Part shown: one piece after another, positions 25,720 to 37,999 of the stretch
Position numbering within the stretch: position 1 is the first letter of the stretch
How the letters are laid out: every line of letters begins with the position of its first letter
DNA from: Selaginella tamariscina
Taxonomy: Eukaryota; Streptophyta; Lycopodiopsida; Selaginellales; Selaginellaceae
Assembly: GCA_003024785.1 (NCBI GenBank)
Contig: PUQB01000375.1
Coordinates: 186,001 to 250,000 of the forward strand
Reading direction: 5' to 3'
DNA: 64,000 nt
Notes under the pieces: generated by a model
Databases searched by the model: none
Told to the model about the DNA's origin: nothing
What the model saw: only the letters and a program-made list of their open reading frames with translations
Made by a program: the position numbers and the translations under genes

Positions 25720-27177
25720 AGCAACTGCTGATGGTACGGAATCTTCGTCAAAAAGTCCACTGAAGCTGGAACAACTGGTTCCTCTGGGGCAACAGAAGAG
25801 AGAGAAGGTGGAAGAGGAGCCCGAGAAAGAGCATCAGCATCAGCCATGGAACTTCCTGGACGATGAACAACTTCAAAGTCGTAAATTTGAAGTTTCAAGG
25901 CCCACCGAGCAGTACGCCCAATCAAATTCTTCCGCTTCAACAACGAAGTGACTGCTGCATGATCGCCTTCCAACAACGTCCGCGAACCATGCAAGTAGGC
26001 ATGGAGCTTCTCAAAACCCCAAACTGCTGCTAGACACTCCTTTTCAGTCGTGGAGTAATTCACCTCTGCTGGCTGCAATGTACGGCTGATGTACGCAATG
26101 GGATGTCGTTGGCCAGGAACACTCGTACTCTCCTGCATCAATACACCCCCAGGCCGATGTCAGAAGCATCTACACGCAAGATGAAAGGACGGGTGTAATC
26201 CGGGTACGCCAAAACTGGAGGAGTCGTCAACAACTCTTTGAGATCTGCAAATGCCTGCTTGCAATCCTTAGACCAAACAAAAGAAGTCATTGACGATTTC
26301 AACAACGCGCGCAACGGTGCAGTACGATCTGAAAGATGATCCACAAAACGACCCAGATATTGTACCTTGCCAAGAAAGCGTTGCACATCATTCACACACT
26401 TTGGCGTAGGGAACTTCAAAACTGCAACTAGTTTGTCAGGATCGACTTGCAAACCTTCACGTGAAATGCGATAACCCAGATAAGTGGTGTCCTTTGATCC
26501 AAACACACACTTAGATGGCTTCAACTTCAAACCAACTTCCCGCAGTCGATCCAAAACCTTACGTACATCACCGACATGCTCCTCGTTCCATCCGAATGGA
26601 TCAAAACATCATCGATGAAATCGGTCACCTCCGGCATGTCGCAAAGAACCTCGTCCATCATACGCTGGAAAGTTGCTGGAGCATTGCTCAAACCGAAAGG
26701 CATCACCAGGAACTCGTACAGGCCAAATGGTGTCCGAAAAGCAGTCTTGGGAATGTCCATGTCAGCCATCGGAACTTGCCAATATCCAGATGCGAGATCT
26801 AACTTGGTGAACCAACGGCTCCGCCCCAGTCGATCCAAAAGGTCTGCAGTATGAGGAAGTGGGTACACATCTGAGACGGTTACCTCATTTAACGGGCGAT
26901 AATAGTCAATGCAGAATCGAACGCTCCCATCAGGCTTCGTCACAAGGTGAGGTTCGCACGCCCAAGGACTTCGAGACTTCCGGATAACACCCTTCTCCAA
27001 CATCTCTTTGACATTCGCTCGTAAGATCTTGAGCTCCTTTGGTGATCGACGCCGAACAGGTACCTTGATTGGCCTAGCTTCTCCAGTTGGAAATAGGGTG
27101 GCGTGTCGCAATCTTGGCCCCAGATGACAAGTCGAAGTTGAAAAGATCAGCATACTCCTTCTTGAGTTGATCAACAA
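25683..27177 (-). pseudogene. Gypsy reverse transcriptase and RNase H (frame-broken)
   Basis: The RT begins about 27100 with VRRRSPKELKILRANVKEML and continues with PHLVTKPDGSVRFCIDY, TKLDLASGYWQVPM and MPFGLSNAPATFQRMMDEV. The active-site box reads FIDDVLIH where most gypsy elements have YLDD or YIDD. A shift near 26540 leads to the connection and RNase H region (26554-25683), with LRVDASDIGLG, YISRTLQPAEVNYSTTEKECLAAVW and HRPGSSMADADALSR. Together they copy element RNA to DNA and remove the template. At least two small shifts break the single polyprotein frame. Confidence 0.9.
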
Positions 27178-27191
27178 CTACAGCACGACGA

Positions 27192-27743
27192 TCATCTGAT
27201 GGATCCAAAGAAGGAAAGGAAGAGCATGAAGGGAAAATGGTTGGAAATAAGGGTGAGACAAAAGTGATGGAAGCAGAGGTGGAAGCATGGACGAAGTGGA
27301 ATAGAAGTAAGAGGAATGGAAGAAAGACGAGGGAGAGTCAAACAAGGGGGAGACTTTTCAAAGTCACACTTGGCATGATTGCGAGTTAACCAATCCATAC
27401 CAAGAATAAGGTGAAAAGCTTGACTCGGCACCACCCGCAAAGACTGAAGCTCAAGCTCAAATCATTCACACGAACAAACATGTCCACTTCATCCGCGAAC
27501 AAGCATGAGTATGTCCGTTGCCGTACAGAATGAAGACTGGTTCTACCGCACGACGCAAATGAAGGCTGCAACGTGTAGCAACAGATTGAGAAACAGAGGA
27601 CAAACTTGAACCTGTATCCACCAACACTGAAAGGAAAACAGGACGAGGTGTGCGATTAAACGAGCTTGAAAAGTGAAAACCGGATGATTTGGTGCCGAGT
27701 GAACCCCTTGATGATACTCCCGAAAGAAAGATGGAGGGGTCAC
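27192..27743 (-). pseudogene. Gypsy aspartic protease (frame-broken)
   Basis: On the minus strand around 27635-27606 the reading VLVDTGSSLS shows the DTG catalytic site of a retroviral-type aspartic protease. ILGMDWLTRNHAKCDF (about 27410-27360) is the conserved second half. The two lie in different frames, so the domain is interrupted. It would cleave the Gag-Pol polyprotein. Confidence 0.8.
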
Positions 27744-27769
27744 TAATTTATTCGCACGAGGACCCTCCT

Positions 27770-28726
27770 CTACTCGTGCGATTCGTCGTTTCCCGGAAGA
27801 TCCACCGCATCACAACCTTCCACTGCAGCAGCACCAACCGGACGTTGTTGACGCCATGGCCTCCATCCTGGAAATGGGGGACGCCAATCGGGAAACCGTT
27901 GACAGCGCCGATACGTGTGTCCAACCTCATCACATGCCCAACAACGAACTGCACGTCCACGTCCTCGTCCACGGGCCCCACCTTGTGCTGGTACACGAGC
28001 GGCAACAGCCTCAACCTCCATCGGAGCAGGTCCATCCCCAACATGGAGTGGAACAAGAGCACGTGAAGGCACAAGTGGGAGAGGTGACGACTCATATCGT
28101 TGTGCCAGCCTCAAAGCATCGTCAAGAGTCACTGGAGCTAGTGCATGCACAAGCCCCACAAGGTCTTGACGAAGTGCTGGCCACAACATACCTAACTTGA
28201 TGCGTTCCGACATGTTAGGTTCTGCACGCAGCAAAAGGCTTCGAAAGCGAACACCAAACTGCATCACCGACTCAGATGGCTCCTGACGAATACGATGCAA
28301 CTGCTGAAAAGCATCATCACAGTCGTCCGCATGCCCAAATGCACGTTTGAAGATCTCTGGAAGAATATTCCAATCTCCGAGTTGCAACGTCCAGACCATT
28401 GTACCACTGCAACGCCGTCCCTTGAAGACAAGTAGGAAACTCGCGCAAACACTGAGCACCGTCCCACGAATGATATGTGGCAACCACAGTGAAGTGGTCA
28501 AACCAATGGTACACATCATCTCCAGGATTTCCGCGAAAGAAATCCGGTCGGACACGGGGGTTTGCAACATGAGTAGGAGGAGTACCCTGGCTGTGAATGC
28601 TGCCATCAACTGAGAATGATTGTTCAGTTGCACACGCATGGCATCCAACAACTGCATGAGTAACTGCTCCACAGACAAGGGATTTGCCTGTTGTGGATTC
28701 ATGGACGAAGAAGAGACAAAATCCAC
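27770..28726 (-). CDS. Gypsy Gag with CCHC zinc knuckle
   Basis: An open frame of 318 codons starting MDFVSSSSMNPQQANPLSVE at 28726, close behind the 5' LTR. The capsid-like part (FGHADDCDDAFQQLHRIRQE, FRSLLLRAEPNMSERIKLGM) matches the plant retrotransposon Gag domain. A basic Arg/Gly stretch and a zinc knuckle CWACDEVGHTYRRC (CX2CX4HX4C) bind RNA at the C-terminus. Gag packages the element RNA in cytoplasmic particles. It is the longest intact frame of the element. Confidence 0.88.
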   Translation of the reverse strand: MDFVSSSSMNPQQANPLSVEQLLMQLLDAMRVQLNNHSQLMAAFTARVLLLLMLQTPVSDRISFAEILEMMCTIGLTTSLWLPHIIRGTVLSVCASFLLVFKGRRCSGTMVWTLQLGDWNILPEIFKRAFGHADDCDDAFQQLHRIRQEPSESVMQFGVRFRSLLLRAEPNMSERIKLGMLWPALRQDLVGLVHALAPVTLDDALRLAQRYESSPLPLVPSRALVPLHVGDGPAPMEVEAVAARVPAQGGARGRGRGRAVRCWACDEVGHTYRRCQRFPDWRPPFPGWRPWRQQRPVGAAAVEGCDAVDLPGNDESHE

Positions 28727-28845
28727 AAGAAAGGAATAGATCTAGACAATGGAAAAGCTAGACCTAAGAAGACAAGAAAATTGAAAAAAGACACAAATCC
28801 GAGCACTCCGTAGGGACAATTAGAGGTGCCCCTCACCTCCACCAA

Positions 28846-29004
28846 TGTGAGAGCTCGGAATATAGAAATGTGTATATCCATTAGTTCAGAAACCCTAACT
28901 TATATACAAGAGCGAGTGGTCCAGATTGAATCCAATCCGACGGCTATCAAAATCCACTACGCTAATAATAGTATGCACATGCAGCCGTACACGTGCATCT
29001 TACA
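28846..29004 (-). repeat. 5' LTR of the gypsy element
   Basis: 159 bp, nearly identical to 24142-24299. On the element strand it would hold the promoter and the transcription start. The bases right after it on the element strand read TTGGTGGAGG, a possible primer binding site beginning TGG, but I cannot name the tRNA. Confidence 0.9.
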
Positions 29005-29998
29005 AATATATTTTTAAGCTTACTTAACAGGGATGGGATATTTTAGAAATAAATATAGTATGATCTTTACGATTTTCACTACGGTGTAAGATGTTTTTTC
29101 TACAAAAAGGTATTTTCTAGAAGCATTTATATCCTCATATATAATACACCTATGTATATATAATGTACATGTACATATATGGACACATGTGTATAACTCA
29201 TATAATCACACACCAACACACACACACACACACATATATATATTAACTATTTTAATTCATGTAATATTAAGAATTAATTATATTTTTCATATAATATGTT
29301 ATGTTTAAAATGTGTGCATAATTTTTAATTCAATTAACCAGTGAGTGGAAACCTGCAGTAATACTTATTATTAATTATTATTAATGATGTGGCATTTTTC
29401 AAATTTGCAATGAGTCAAATGCATTATAATATATTAAAAAAGATAATTTTAAATATGTAGTGACATTTTGTATTTTATAAATTGAATATTGAAACATTTT
29501 TAATACTAAAATAAAATTATTCATGCACAAATATGTGAATAAAAAATAAAAAATGTGTATTTTGAATTTACATGAATTAAATAACATATAAAATCTTCAT
29601 ATTATATGTCATAGATGTACATACACACACATTTTTCACATTTGTGAAGCTTAATTTATCTTAAATATATTATCTTGTTAATCTCTTTTTAAATTATAAA
29701 AATAAAAATAATTAAATTGATGCTTAGGTGACATGCCACATTATTACCAGCAAACTACATCATTTAGCACATATACCCTAAATGTACTGCATAACAATCT
29801 GCTCATAACATCGCTTCACAAGCGAATTTTATTTAAATATGGTGGATAAAATGTTGATAACAGCACATATACGATTTATTTTGTTGTATAGATATATGTT
29901 TTTTACATAATTATCCCATTTAACATAACTGTATTGACATTCTTTTTTTGTAACACTATAGTATATTCTTTGAATACACATAATCTATAACGTTCAAA

Positions 29999-30071
29999 GC
30001 CTTCCTAGCTCAGCCGGTAGAGCGCATGACTTTTAATCATGTGGTCATGGGTTCGAATCCCATGGATGGCG
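29999..30071 (+). tRNA. trnK-UUU: tRNA-Lys (anticodon UUU), copy 1, inside long repeat A
   Basis: The 73 bases fold into a full cloverleaf: D arm GCTC/GAGC, anticodon stem CATGA/TCATG with loop CTTTTAA (anticodon TTT, Lys), and T arm ATGGG-TTCGAAT-CCCAT. The acceptor stem has one T-T mismatch at the fourth pair. The GCC...GGCG ends fit nuclear plant tRNA-Lys rather than organellar trnK. No TTTT terminator occurs within 200 bases downstream, unusual for a Pol III gene. It lies about 0.9 kb before the end of the long repeat, in the sense orientation of the copia element. Confidence 0.93.
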
Positions 30072-30943
30072 AATTAATGTATGCATGAACGTATATGTAC
30101 ATAAAAAATATTATATGTGAAAATATTAGATGGTACAGCAAAGTTACATATGTTGAGATATTTACCCTCACTAATCTTAAGCAAATTATTATAAATAATG
30201 TATCAATCCCAATTATTAAATTCAGTTAATGGTTTGCAAATGAGCTTAAAGTAGTTTAGATGTACGATTACGTAACTAAAGAAGGTATTAAGGTTTAATA
30301 ACCATCGTGAGTTTTTTTAGGTTTTCGAAGGAATCGCTGTAATTTAACCTTTAATTTATTAATTATGAATTTCTTTCTATTTAAACATCTATAGTATAAA
30401 TGTCTATTGTTTTAAAAGAGTACGTGGACTGTAAAACCTATGATCATGAATATTAAGAGGTTATTTAAATATTAGAAAGAAAATAAATTCATTTTTAAAA
30501 TCTAATCTCATAGTTGTCAAATTTTTAATTGTTAAACACGTTTACATGCTGTTGTTGTGCGTGTGTGTGGTTGCTTTATAATGTAATCATGTAACTTTTG
30601 ATTGCAGGCCATGTCCGTGAATAATATTGAAGAGTTAGAATACAGATACGTGGTCATCTTTGCATCTGAATTATATATATCATCTTATAAATTCATTTTT
30701 ATAAAAGCAAAAAGCATTAAGATAATTATACATCTTGTGATTTTTGTACTAAACTCCTCTCTCTCTCTTTTTGTTCAATCATACGAGACTTTCCACACAA
30801 TCCATCTTAACAATTGAGAATATTGGCTTTGTATGACATGAGATCACATGGATTAAAAGAAGTTAAAGATGTATATAATAAACTTACATGATGTTTTTAA
30901 TAAGAAAAATTTTAAGAAAATTTTAAGTGATATATATTTCTCA

Positions 30944-33900
30944 ATATGGTATTGAAGCAATAATTTCTTGGGCATAGCTTTTGACTGAGATGTGTTTGAA
31001 GTCTTCCACCATAAGGACTTCCACGTGGAAGTCACAAATGGAATATTTTTTATGAAAAAGAATCTGTGGGGAATCGTTATGAAATCGATACCAAGCTGAT
31101 AGTAGTAAACATGGATGTGGTCAAAGAGTGGACCAAGTTGGACACTGCACACTTGCTGTGGGGAAAATCTATCGGTGTCATTTCGATATTAGTAAAACCT
31201 TGAAATTGCCTTAAAAGTAATTCTCAGTAAGACCACCAAGATGAACTTGATTGAAATGAAGACCAAGTTTGATGGCATGTTCAAGGGCAAGGATGAATCA
31301 ATTTAAGATTTTGCAAGTCAGTTTAAAGGCATTGTTAAACTCTCCAAACACCAATAAAGGTTAAAGATAGTGACAATGTAGCAATGTTCTTGAAGGGCAT
31401 TTCTAATGTGTTCAAACTTGCCTCATGTGGACATGTTATCAAAAAGACGTTTGACAAAGTTATCAATGAGATGTTTGCCTTATAGACCTTATTGGGAATG
31501 ACTTAGATTGTGCAAATTCAACTCTTGATTTGGCCATGTTTGCTGTGAAGAACAAGGCATCTGTCTAGGAAATACTTGGGCCACACCAAAACAATGCCAC
31601 CAAGGGCAGCAATAGCAACAATCAACCATGCAAGAAAAGGATTAAGAAGTGGAAGAACAACGGACTTTGCAACACTTGCAAGAAATCATGACATTTCGCT
31701 TGTGATTGTCCATATGAAGCTGCCAAGCAACTAAGGAAATCTGAAAAGACAAGCATGTTATTAATTTTGCACGAGAAGAGGATGATGCTATAAGCGATGT
31801 TAGTCTCTTCAGCATTGACCTCCATGCTCTTGCTACCAAGGATTTGAGTTTGGCCTTCTAGATCCAAGATAGTCGTGTGGTTGGACAGTGGAGCTAACCA
31901 ATACATGACACATATTCAAGAATTATTTAGCCGGTTGGAACCATTGCTAGATGACAAGAGAATTTTCTTGGGTGACAACTACTCACACGGTGTGTTTGGA
32001 GTTGGACCATCAAAGTTCGTCTTGCCTCTAGACATGTTGTGGTTGTGAATGGTGTATATTTTATTCCTAGTGTCAAAAAGACTCTCTTCTCTGTTGGCAA
32101 GGTGCAAACCATAATATGAATCTTATCTTCAATAAAACACAATGTTTAATCATGAAGGACAACCAAATTGTAGCAAGTGGGAGACGTTATGATGGTTTGT
32201 ATAGACTTAATGCGGTGGTAGAGTACCCAAAACAACCTCGACAGCAACTAATGTTTGCAGGTCCTCATTCTCTAGTGGATCTCCAAACATGGCATCGTCA
32301 ACTGGGACACACAAACCTCCAAGACATTAAAGACTTGCAAGCAAACGCATGGCTAATGGGCTTCATATTACCTCACAGTTGCTTATGTTTTGTGAATTGT
32401 GTGTGCTAGCAAAGCAACACAAATTCCCATTTAAGTCTAGTGCTGCCATAAGAGCTATAAAATTCTTGGAACTGGTCCACTTTGATGTTTGCACAATGCC
32501 CATGCTGTCTAGAGATAACAAGTGTTGATGCTAGTATCGAGAGACAATACTCAATCCTAGACACCCAATGATAGAACATGATAGCTAAGAGAGCAAATAG
32601 GATGCTCCAAGAAGCTGCCCACTCCTTTCTTTGAGATGTTGGTTTGCCAAAGGCTTTTTGGTGTGATGTTGTAGCAGCAATGGTGTATCTAGAAAACCAC
32701 CAGTTTACTTTGGTTGTCAGACACCATATGAGCTTTGGCACGGCAAGAAACCAAATCTTAGGCACTTGAGAATCTTTGGATGTGTGGCATATGCATTTCT
32801 TCCAAAGAAGCAAAGTACAAGCTTGTAAACTCAAGTCCCAAAGCTATCTTGTTGGGATATAACGATCAAATGAAGGCATACAAGCTCTTCAATTTGTTTA
32901 GCTCAAAGATCTTTCACAGCCGGGATATGATTTTTGACAAGTCTTAAACTTATTCTACTCACAATCTTCTCGTAGCCATCGACCCACCAGTCGAGTGTTG
33001 ATGATTGTGGTGGTTGCAAGTGACGACGAAGAAGATTTTAGCCCTAGGGTTGGAGCACTTCCAGTACTAGGCAAAGATGGCAACGTGTCTCTAGCACTAG
33101 ATCTTCTTGGCTAAAAGGGTCATCGTCACTGCCTACTAGCAACGTGTCTCTAGCACTAGATCTTCTTGGTCTAAAAGGGTCATCGCACATGTAGGCAGTG
33201 AGTCAGGCTTGGGTGGGAGCACCTAGGCTTCCCCCATTCTTCGCAGATCCACCAGATTGCATACACTTACAAAAGCTGGAGTGCAATTCTAGGAGAGGCT
33301 TGACCTTCAAGATGCTCGAGGAGCTTCACGATAGGCTTAGTGTATATAGACAAATATAAGTGATTCTAATGCATTTTATTTCTCTACTCCTCCAAAATTG
33401 TAGCAAACAATGCTCGAGCTTCCAGATCCAGTTTTCTAATTACAACTTTCACAAGGCCGTGATATTCTCGTCCCAAGAATTTACAAGTTCTCTCTAGTTT
33501 TGAGCAAGAGTAGTGATGTGCAGCAACAAACTCAGAGTACTCGTCCCTCCTAGAGAATGAAACTTGGGAGCTCGTGGATCTTCCTCTAGGCAGAAAAACC
33601 AATCAAGACAATGTGGATCTTTCAACTCAAGACTGGTTTGGATGGCAATGTCAAGTACAAGGTTAGATTAGTAGCCAAAGGCTATTCTCATATAGAAGAC
33701 CTAAATTTCAATGAGACTTTTTCTTAAGTCATGAAGATGTGTTGATCAGGCTCCTCCTCAACATTGCAGTGCAACCGAATCTTGAAGTGGAAGAGCTCAA
33801 ATGTCACAATAGCTTTCTTAAATGATGACTTGGATGAAGATATTTTTATCATGCAGCCCGAGGGATTTTTGGTCCAAGAAAAAAAACGCAAAGTCTGCAA

Positions 33901-34490
33901 ACTTTGTAAGGCTCTCTATGGACTCAAGCAATCTCCATGGCAGTGGTAATCTACACAAGTCAGGTTTAATATGCATTTACCTTGCTCTTTATGTCGATAA
34001 TTGTCTTCTCTTAGGTCCCACGAGAAAGGTGTTATTGAAGCTCAAGCACAAGTTACATGCACATTTCAAGATGGTGGACCTCGGACCTACTTGCTTCTAC
34101 CTCGGCCCTACTTGCTTCTACCTCGGCATAGAGATTCTTCAAGACAGAGCATCTGGCACCAATCAATTGTTGTAATGCAAATATACAGAAGAAATTCTCC
34201 AAAAGTTTGGTCTTGCAAAGATCAACTCAGCAGTGACACCAATGGAAGTTGGTTCTCACCTTAGTAAGGACCAAGCTCCTCAAACACTAGAAGAATAACA
34301 GCATATGAGCAGGATCCCATACAAGTAAATGGTTGATAGTCTCGTCTACTTAATGGTATGTACACATCCGGACTTAGCATTTGCAGTGGGACAGGTCTCT
34401 TAATTTCTCGAGACTCCAAGACATGTCCACTAGCTTGCCGTAAAACGAATTTTATGCTACCTCAAGGGAACTCAAAAATTTGCTCTCATA
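30944..34490 (+). mobile_element. Ty1/copia internal region, copy 1 (decayed gag-pol)
   Basis: It starts with TGGTATTGAAGC (30947-30958), ten of twelve bases matching the usual tRNA-iMet primer site TGGTATCAGAGC. Gag remnants follow, with a zinc knuckle near 31665 (CNTCKKS, then a stop). A protease-like segment with VWLDSGAN is at about 31870. A GAG-pre-integrase segment reads TWHRQLGHTNLQDIK near 32290. Integrase pieces are frame-shifted. An RT piece at 33764-34100 reads MQPEGFLVQEKKRKVCKLCK and LYGLKQSPW; its active site is YVDN instead of YVDD. It ends inside RNase H, right where long repeat B begins. There are many stops and shifts; it is not functional. Confidence 0.85.
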
Positions 34491-37400
34491 TGTGTTACAT
34501 ACATTGTTTTCTGGTACTCTAGAACACGTGGACAAGCGGCATGCCACCTAAGCATCAGTTTAATTGAGTACGGTGATAATTATAAACAAAAATAAGATAT
34601 AACATCAGGATGTAGCACCATGTGGGAGAATACCTTTGTATAAATTATTATTAATCTTATAATTTAAAAAGAGATTAACCAGATAAATATATTAATTAAT
34701 ATATTTAAAAATAAATTAAGCTTCAGTGAGAAAATATGTGTGTATATACATTTATGACATACAATATAAAGATTCAATATGTTAATTAAGTCATGTAAGT
34801 GTAAAACTACATATTTTTTATTTTTTATTTATATATTTAAAATTATGTTAAATTTATTTTAATACTAAAAGAATTTCAGTATTTACTTATAAGATAATAA
34901 CCAAATATGTAACATAAAAACTATTTTAATTTTTAAACTTAGTATATTATTTAGATTAGATTCATTTTACTCAAATTTAACATTAAAATAATATAATATA
35001 GAAATTTCTTTTTATTTTAAATTTATAATTATATTTTTCAGCTGTTAAATTTATTTTAAAAACTTTTTACATTGCTTTTTATTGCATAAAAACTAAATTA
35101 ATTTTTTGTTAGTTTAAGCTTTCTCATTAGTATAAATATAAAAAACGAAAATATAATTAAAATTGGAAGTATCTTAAACTATGGTTGTAAACATAAGTAG
35201 CTTATTAAAATTAATTTTAAGAAAAAATTATTAAAATGATAAATTTGAATAATAATGATCTCCTTATGCCCATTTTCTGACGTCAGGTGGTAACTAACTA
35301 TTTATTTTACTAATTAGTTTTTTACTTATTAGTTATTTAAAAATTTGGAAGTGTGTGGTGTCTACATGGCACCTTTGTGGCTTTTTCGGTGATGGCCAAA
35401 TAACTGGGTAATTTTGGTTGATTAAATAATTATTTAACATAAATTATGTCAAAAGAATTTAATTCACTATTCAAAAATACAATAGTTAGGTAAAAACAAT
35501 AATTTCTAAAGGCTCTCTCACGCACAAAAACCATTTTGAGTTAATAATTTGGATATATATATTACATTTAAATTCTGATTCATGCATATTGCACATCAGA
35601 GTCCGTATAAAAACTAGGTAAGTTGTATGTGTGATATCTGCATATTTTACAGTGCAAAATATAATATAATTTACTTAATTCATGGGAATAAGATATTTCA
35701 AGAATAATAATGAGCATGATCTTTGTAACTTTAGTACAGTGTAATATGGTTTTGCAAAAAGGTATTTCTAGAAGCATTTACATCCTCATATACAATAGAC
35801 CCATATATATATGTGCATGTACATATATGGACACATATATGTTTATATAACTATTTTAATTCATGTGATGTTTAAGAATTAATTACATAAAATCTGTGCA
35901 TAATTTTTAATTTAGTTAACCAATAAATGGAAACCTACAGTAATACTTATTATCAATGACATGGCATTTTCTAAATTTACTATGAGTCAAATAATCACCT
36001 GCTAGTGAAAAATGTGCACTATGATATATTTAAAAAAATAATTTTAAAAATGTAGTGGCATCTCATATTTTATAAATTGAATATTGAACATTTTTAATAT
36101 TAAATTAAAATTATTTATGCACAAATATATAAATAAATAATAAAAATGTGTGATTTGCATTTACATGAATTAAATAACATATAAAATCTTCATATTATAT
36201 GTCATAGATGTACATACACACATTTTTTCACTCTTGTGAAGCTTAATTTATCTTAAATATATTTATTCTTGTTAATGTCTTTTTAAATTTTAAAATTAAT
36301 AATAATTAATTGATACTTAAGTGACATGCCACACCAGCAAGTGACATCATTTAACACATACATCCTAAATGTATTGTATCAAGGATGCAGAAGTAAAAAC
36401 TGAAGTAAACATCTTTATTATAGTATATATTAAACATATTTGCTGATGTGGCATCTTAATAAGGCATTTGCCCTAGAAAAAATAATTTGTCATACTCAAT
36501 ATCTGGCAGCCCTCACAAGCGAATTTTATTTGAATACGGTGGATAAAATATTAATAACAAGCACATATACCATTTATTTTGTTGTATAGATATATGTTCT
36601 TTTTTTATATAATTACATCAAAGTAAATTCAATTAATAATTTTTTTAAAATGTATAAAATAAACTTTTCAAATGCTAAACAATTGAATTAAGGACAATTT
36701 CTTCCATGCCTATTATAACGTGTGTGCGTGGAATCGTCGTGGATGGACGTTGTCCATATTTTCGAAGAGTTATCAATGTACATACATGAAGTATTAACAA
36801 ATAACTTATATTATCATATTATATTAATAAATCTTTATTGCATATGCTTATATTAGAGTAATTCACCAGTTAAAATCTTATCCCTTGTAACATAATTGTA
36901 TTGACATTCTAGTTTGTTTGTAACACATACTGATAATTTATATATAGTATCTTCTTTGAATACACATAATCTATTATATTTTGATTTATACATTTTATAA
37001 TTTTAATAACGTTCAAAGCCTTCCTAGCTCAGCCGGTAGAGCGCATGACTTTTAATCATGTGGTCATGGGTTCGAATCCCATGGATGGCGAATTAATATA
37101 TGCATGAACATATATGTACATATAAAATATTATATGTGAAAATATTAGATGGTACAGCAAAATTTACATATGTTGAGATATTTACCCTCACTAATCTTAA
37201 GCAAATTATTATAAATAATGTATCAATCCCAATTATTAAATTCAGTTAATGGTTTGCAAATGAGCTTAAAAGTAGTTTAGATGTACGATTACGTAACTAA
37301 AGAAGGTATTAAGGTTTAATAACCAACACTCATCGTGAGTTTTTTTTAGGTAAGGATATTAGAGGCATTTAACCTTTAAATTATTATTAATTATGAATTT

Positions 37401-37999
37401 CTTTCTATTACAAAGCAAACATCTATAGTATAAATGTCTATTGTTTTAAAAGAGTATGTGGACTGTAAAAACCTATGATCATGAATATTAAGAGGTTATT
37501 TAAATATTAAAAAGAAAAATAAATTCATTTTTTAAATCTAATCTCTTAGTTGTCAAATTTTTATTTATTAAATACGTTTACATGCTGTTGTTGTGCGTGT
37601 GTATGTGTTGCTTTATAATGTAATCATGTAACTTTTTTATTGCAGGCCGTGTCCGTGAATATCGTAGAGTTAGAATAAGCAATATACGGATACGCGCATG
37701 TTATTGTCATCTTTGCATCTGAATTATATATATCATCTTATAAATTCATTTTTATAAAACCAAAAGCATTAAGATAATTATACATCTTGTGATTTTTGTA
37801 CTAAACTCCTCTCTCTCTCTTGTATCGTACGAGACTTTCCACACAATCCATCTTAACAATATGCTTATTATTGAGAATATTTAGTTTGTATGACATGAGA
37901 TCGCATGGATTAAGCAACCGGTTGGTGTTCATGTTTAAAGCAGTTGAAGATGTATATAATTAACTTGTACATGATATTTTTAATAAGAGAAATTTCTCA
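34491..37999 (+). repeat. Long repeat copy B (candidate LTR of copia element)
   Basis: Starts TGTGTTA and ends TTCTCA, 3.5 kb, colinear with copy A along its whole length except for small indels, the absent gypsy element and the absent hairpin. Copy B has extra stretches relative to A near 36380-36500 and 36600-36880. Followed by TGATATTGGAG at 38003, a decayed primer-site-like match. It contains tRNA-Lys copy 2. Confidence 0.6.
37018..37090 (+). tRNA. trnK-UUU: tRNA-Lys (anticodon UUU), copy 2, inside long repeat B
   Basis: Identical over all 73 bases to the copy at 29999-30071, including the T-T mismatch in the acceptor stem and the following GAATTAAT. Flanks on both sides also match closely, with only scattered changes, so both copies come from one duplicated unit. 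Again there is no nearby T-run terminator. Confidence 0.93.

Larger units (their letters stand above)
24142..29004 (-). mobile_element. Ty3/gypsy LTR retrotransposon with very short LTRs
   Basis: A complete element 4863 bp long, on the minus strand. LTRs are 24142-24299 (3' LTR) and 28846-29004 (5' LTR), starting and ending TG...CA on the plus strand and differing by only a few bases, so insertion is recent. A polypurine tract (AGAGGAGGGGATGA on the minus strand) abuts the 3' LTR at 24300-24313. An ATATA is found at 24137-24141 and again at 29006-29010, a near-fit target duplication in AT-rich DNA. Internal order is gag, protease, reverse transcriptase, RNase H, integrase, as in gypsy elements. 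Coding frames are broken by several small shifts. It inserted into the long repeat copy A. Confidence 0.92.
22880..30943 (+). repeat. Long repeat copy A (candidate 5' LTR of Ty1/copia element), interrupted by gypsy
   Basis: Copy A begins TGTGTTA at 22880 and ends TTTCTCA at 30943. The gypsy element at 24142-29004 is inserted in it, so its own length is about 3.2 kb. The matching copy B is at 34491-37999. The TG start and CA end, and a tRNA-iMet-like primer site three bases after the end, support an LTR. It carries tRNA-Lys at 29999-30071. An LTR of this length with a tRNA gene is unusual, so a plain tandem duplication is the alternative. Confidence 0.55.

Noticed and set aside
30602..30817. 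Open frame after a TTGCAG in repeat copy A, looking like a captured exon
   Set aside because: The frame is not kept in copy B (37646 on), where indels break it, and no protein family is recognisable.
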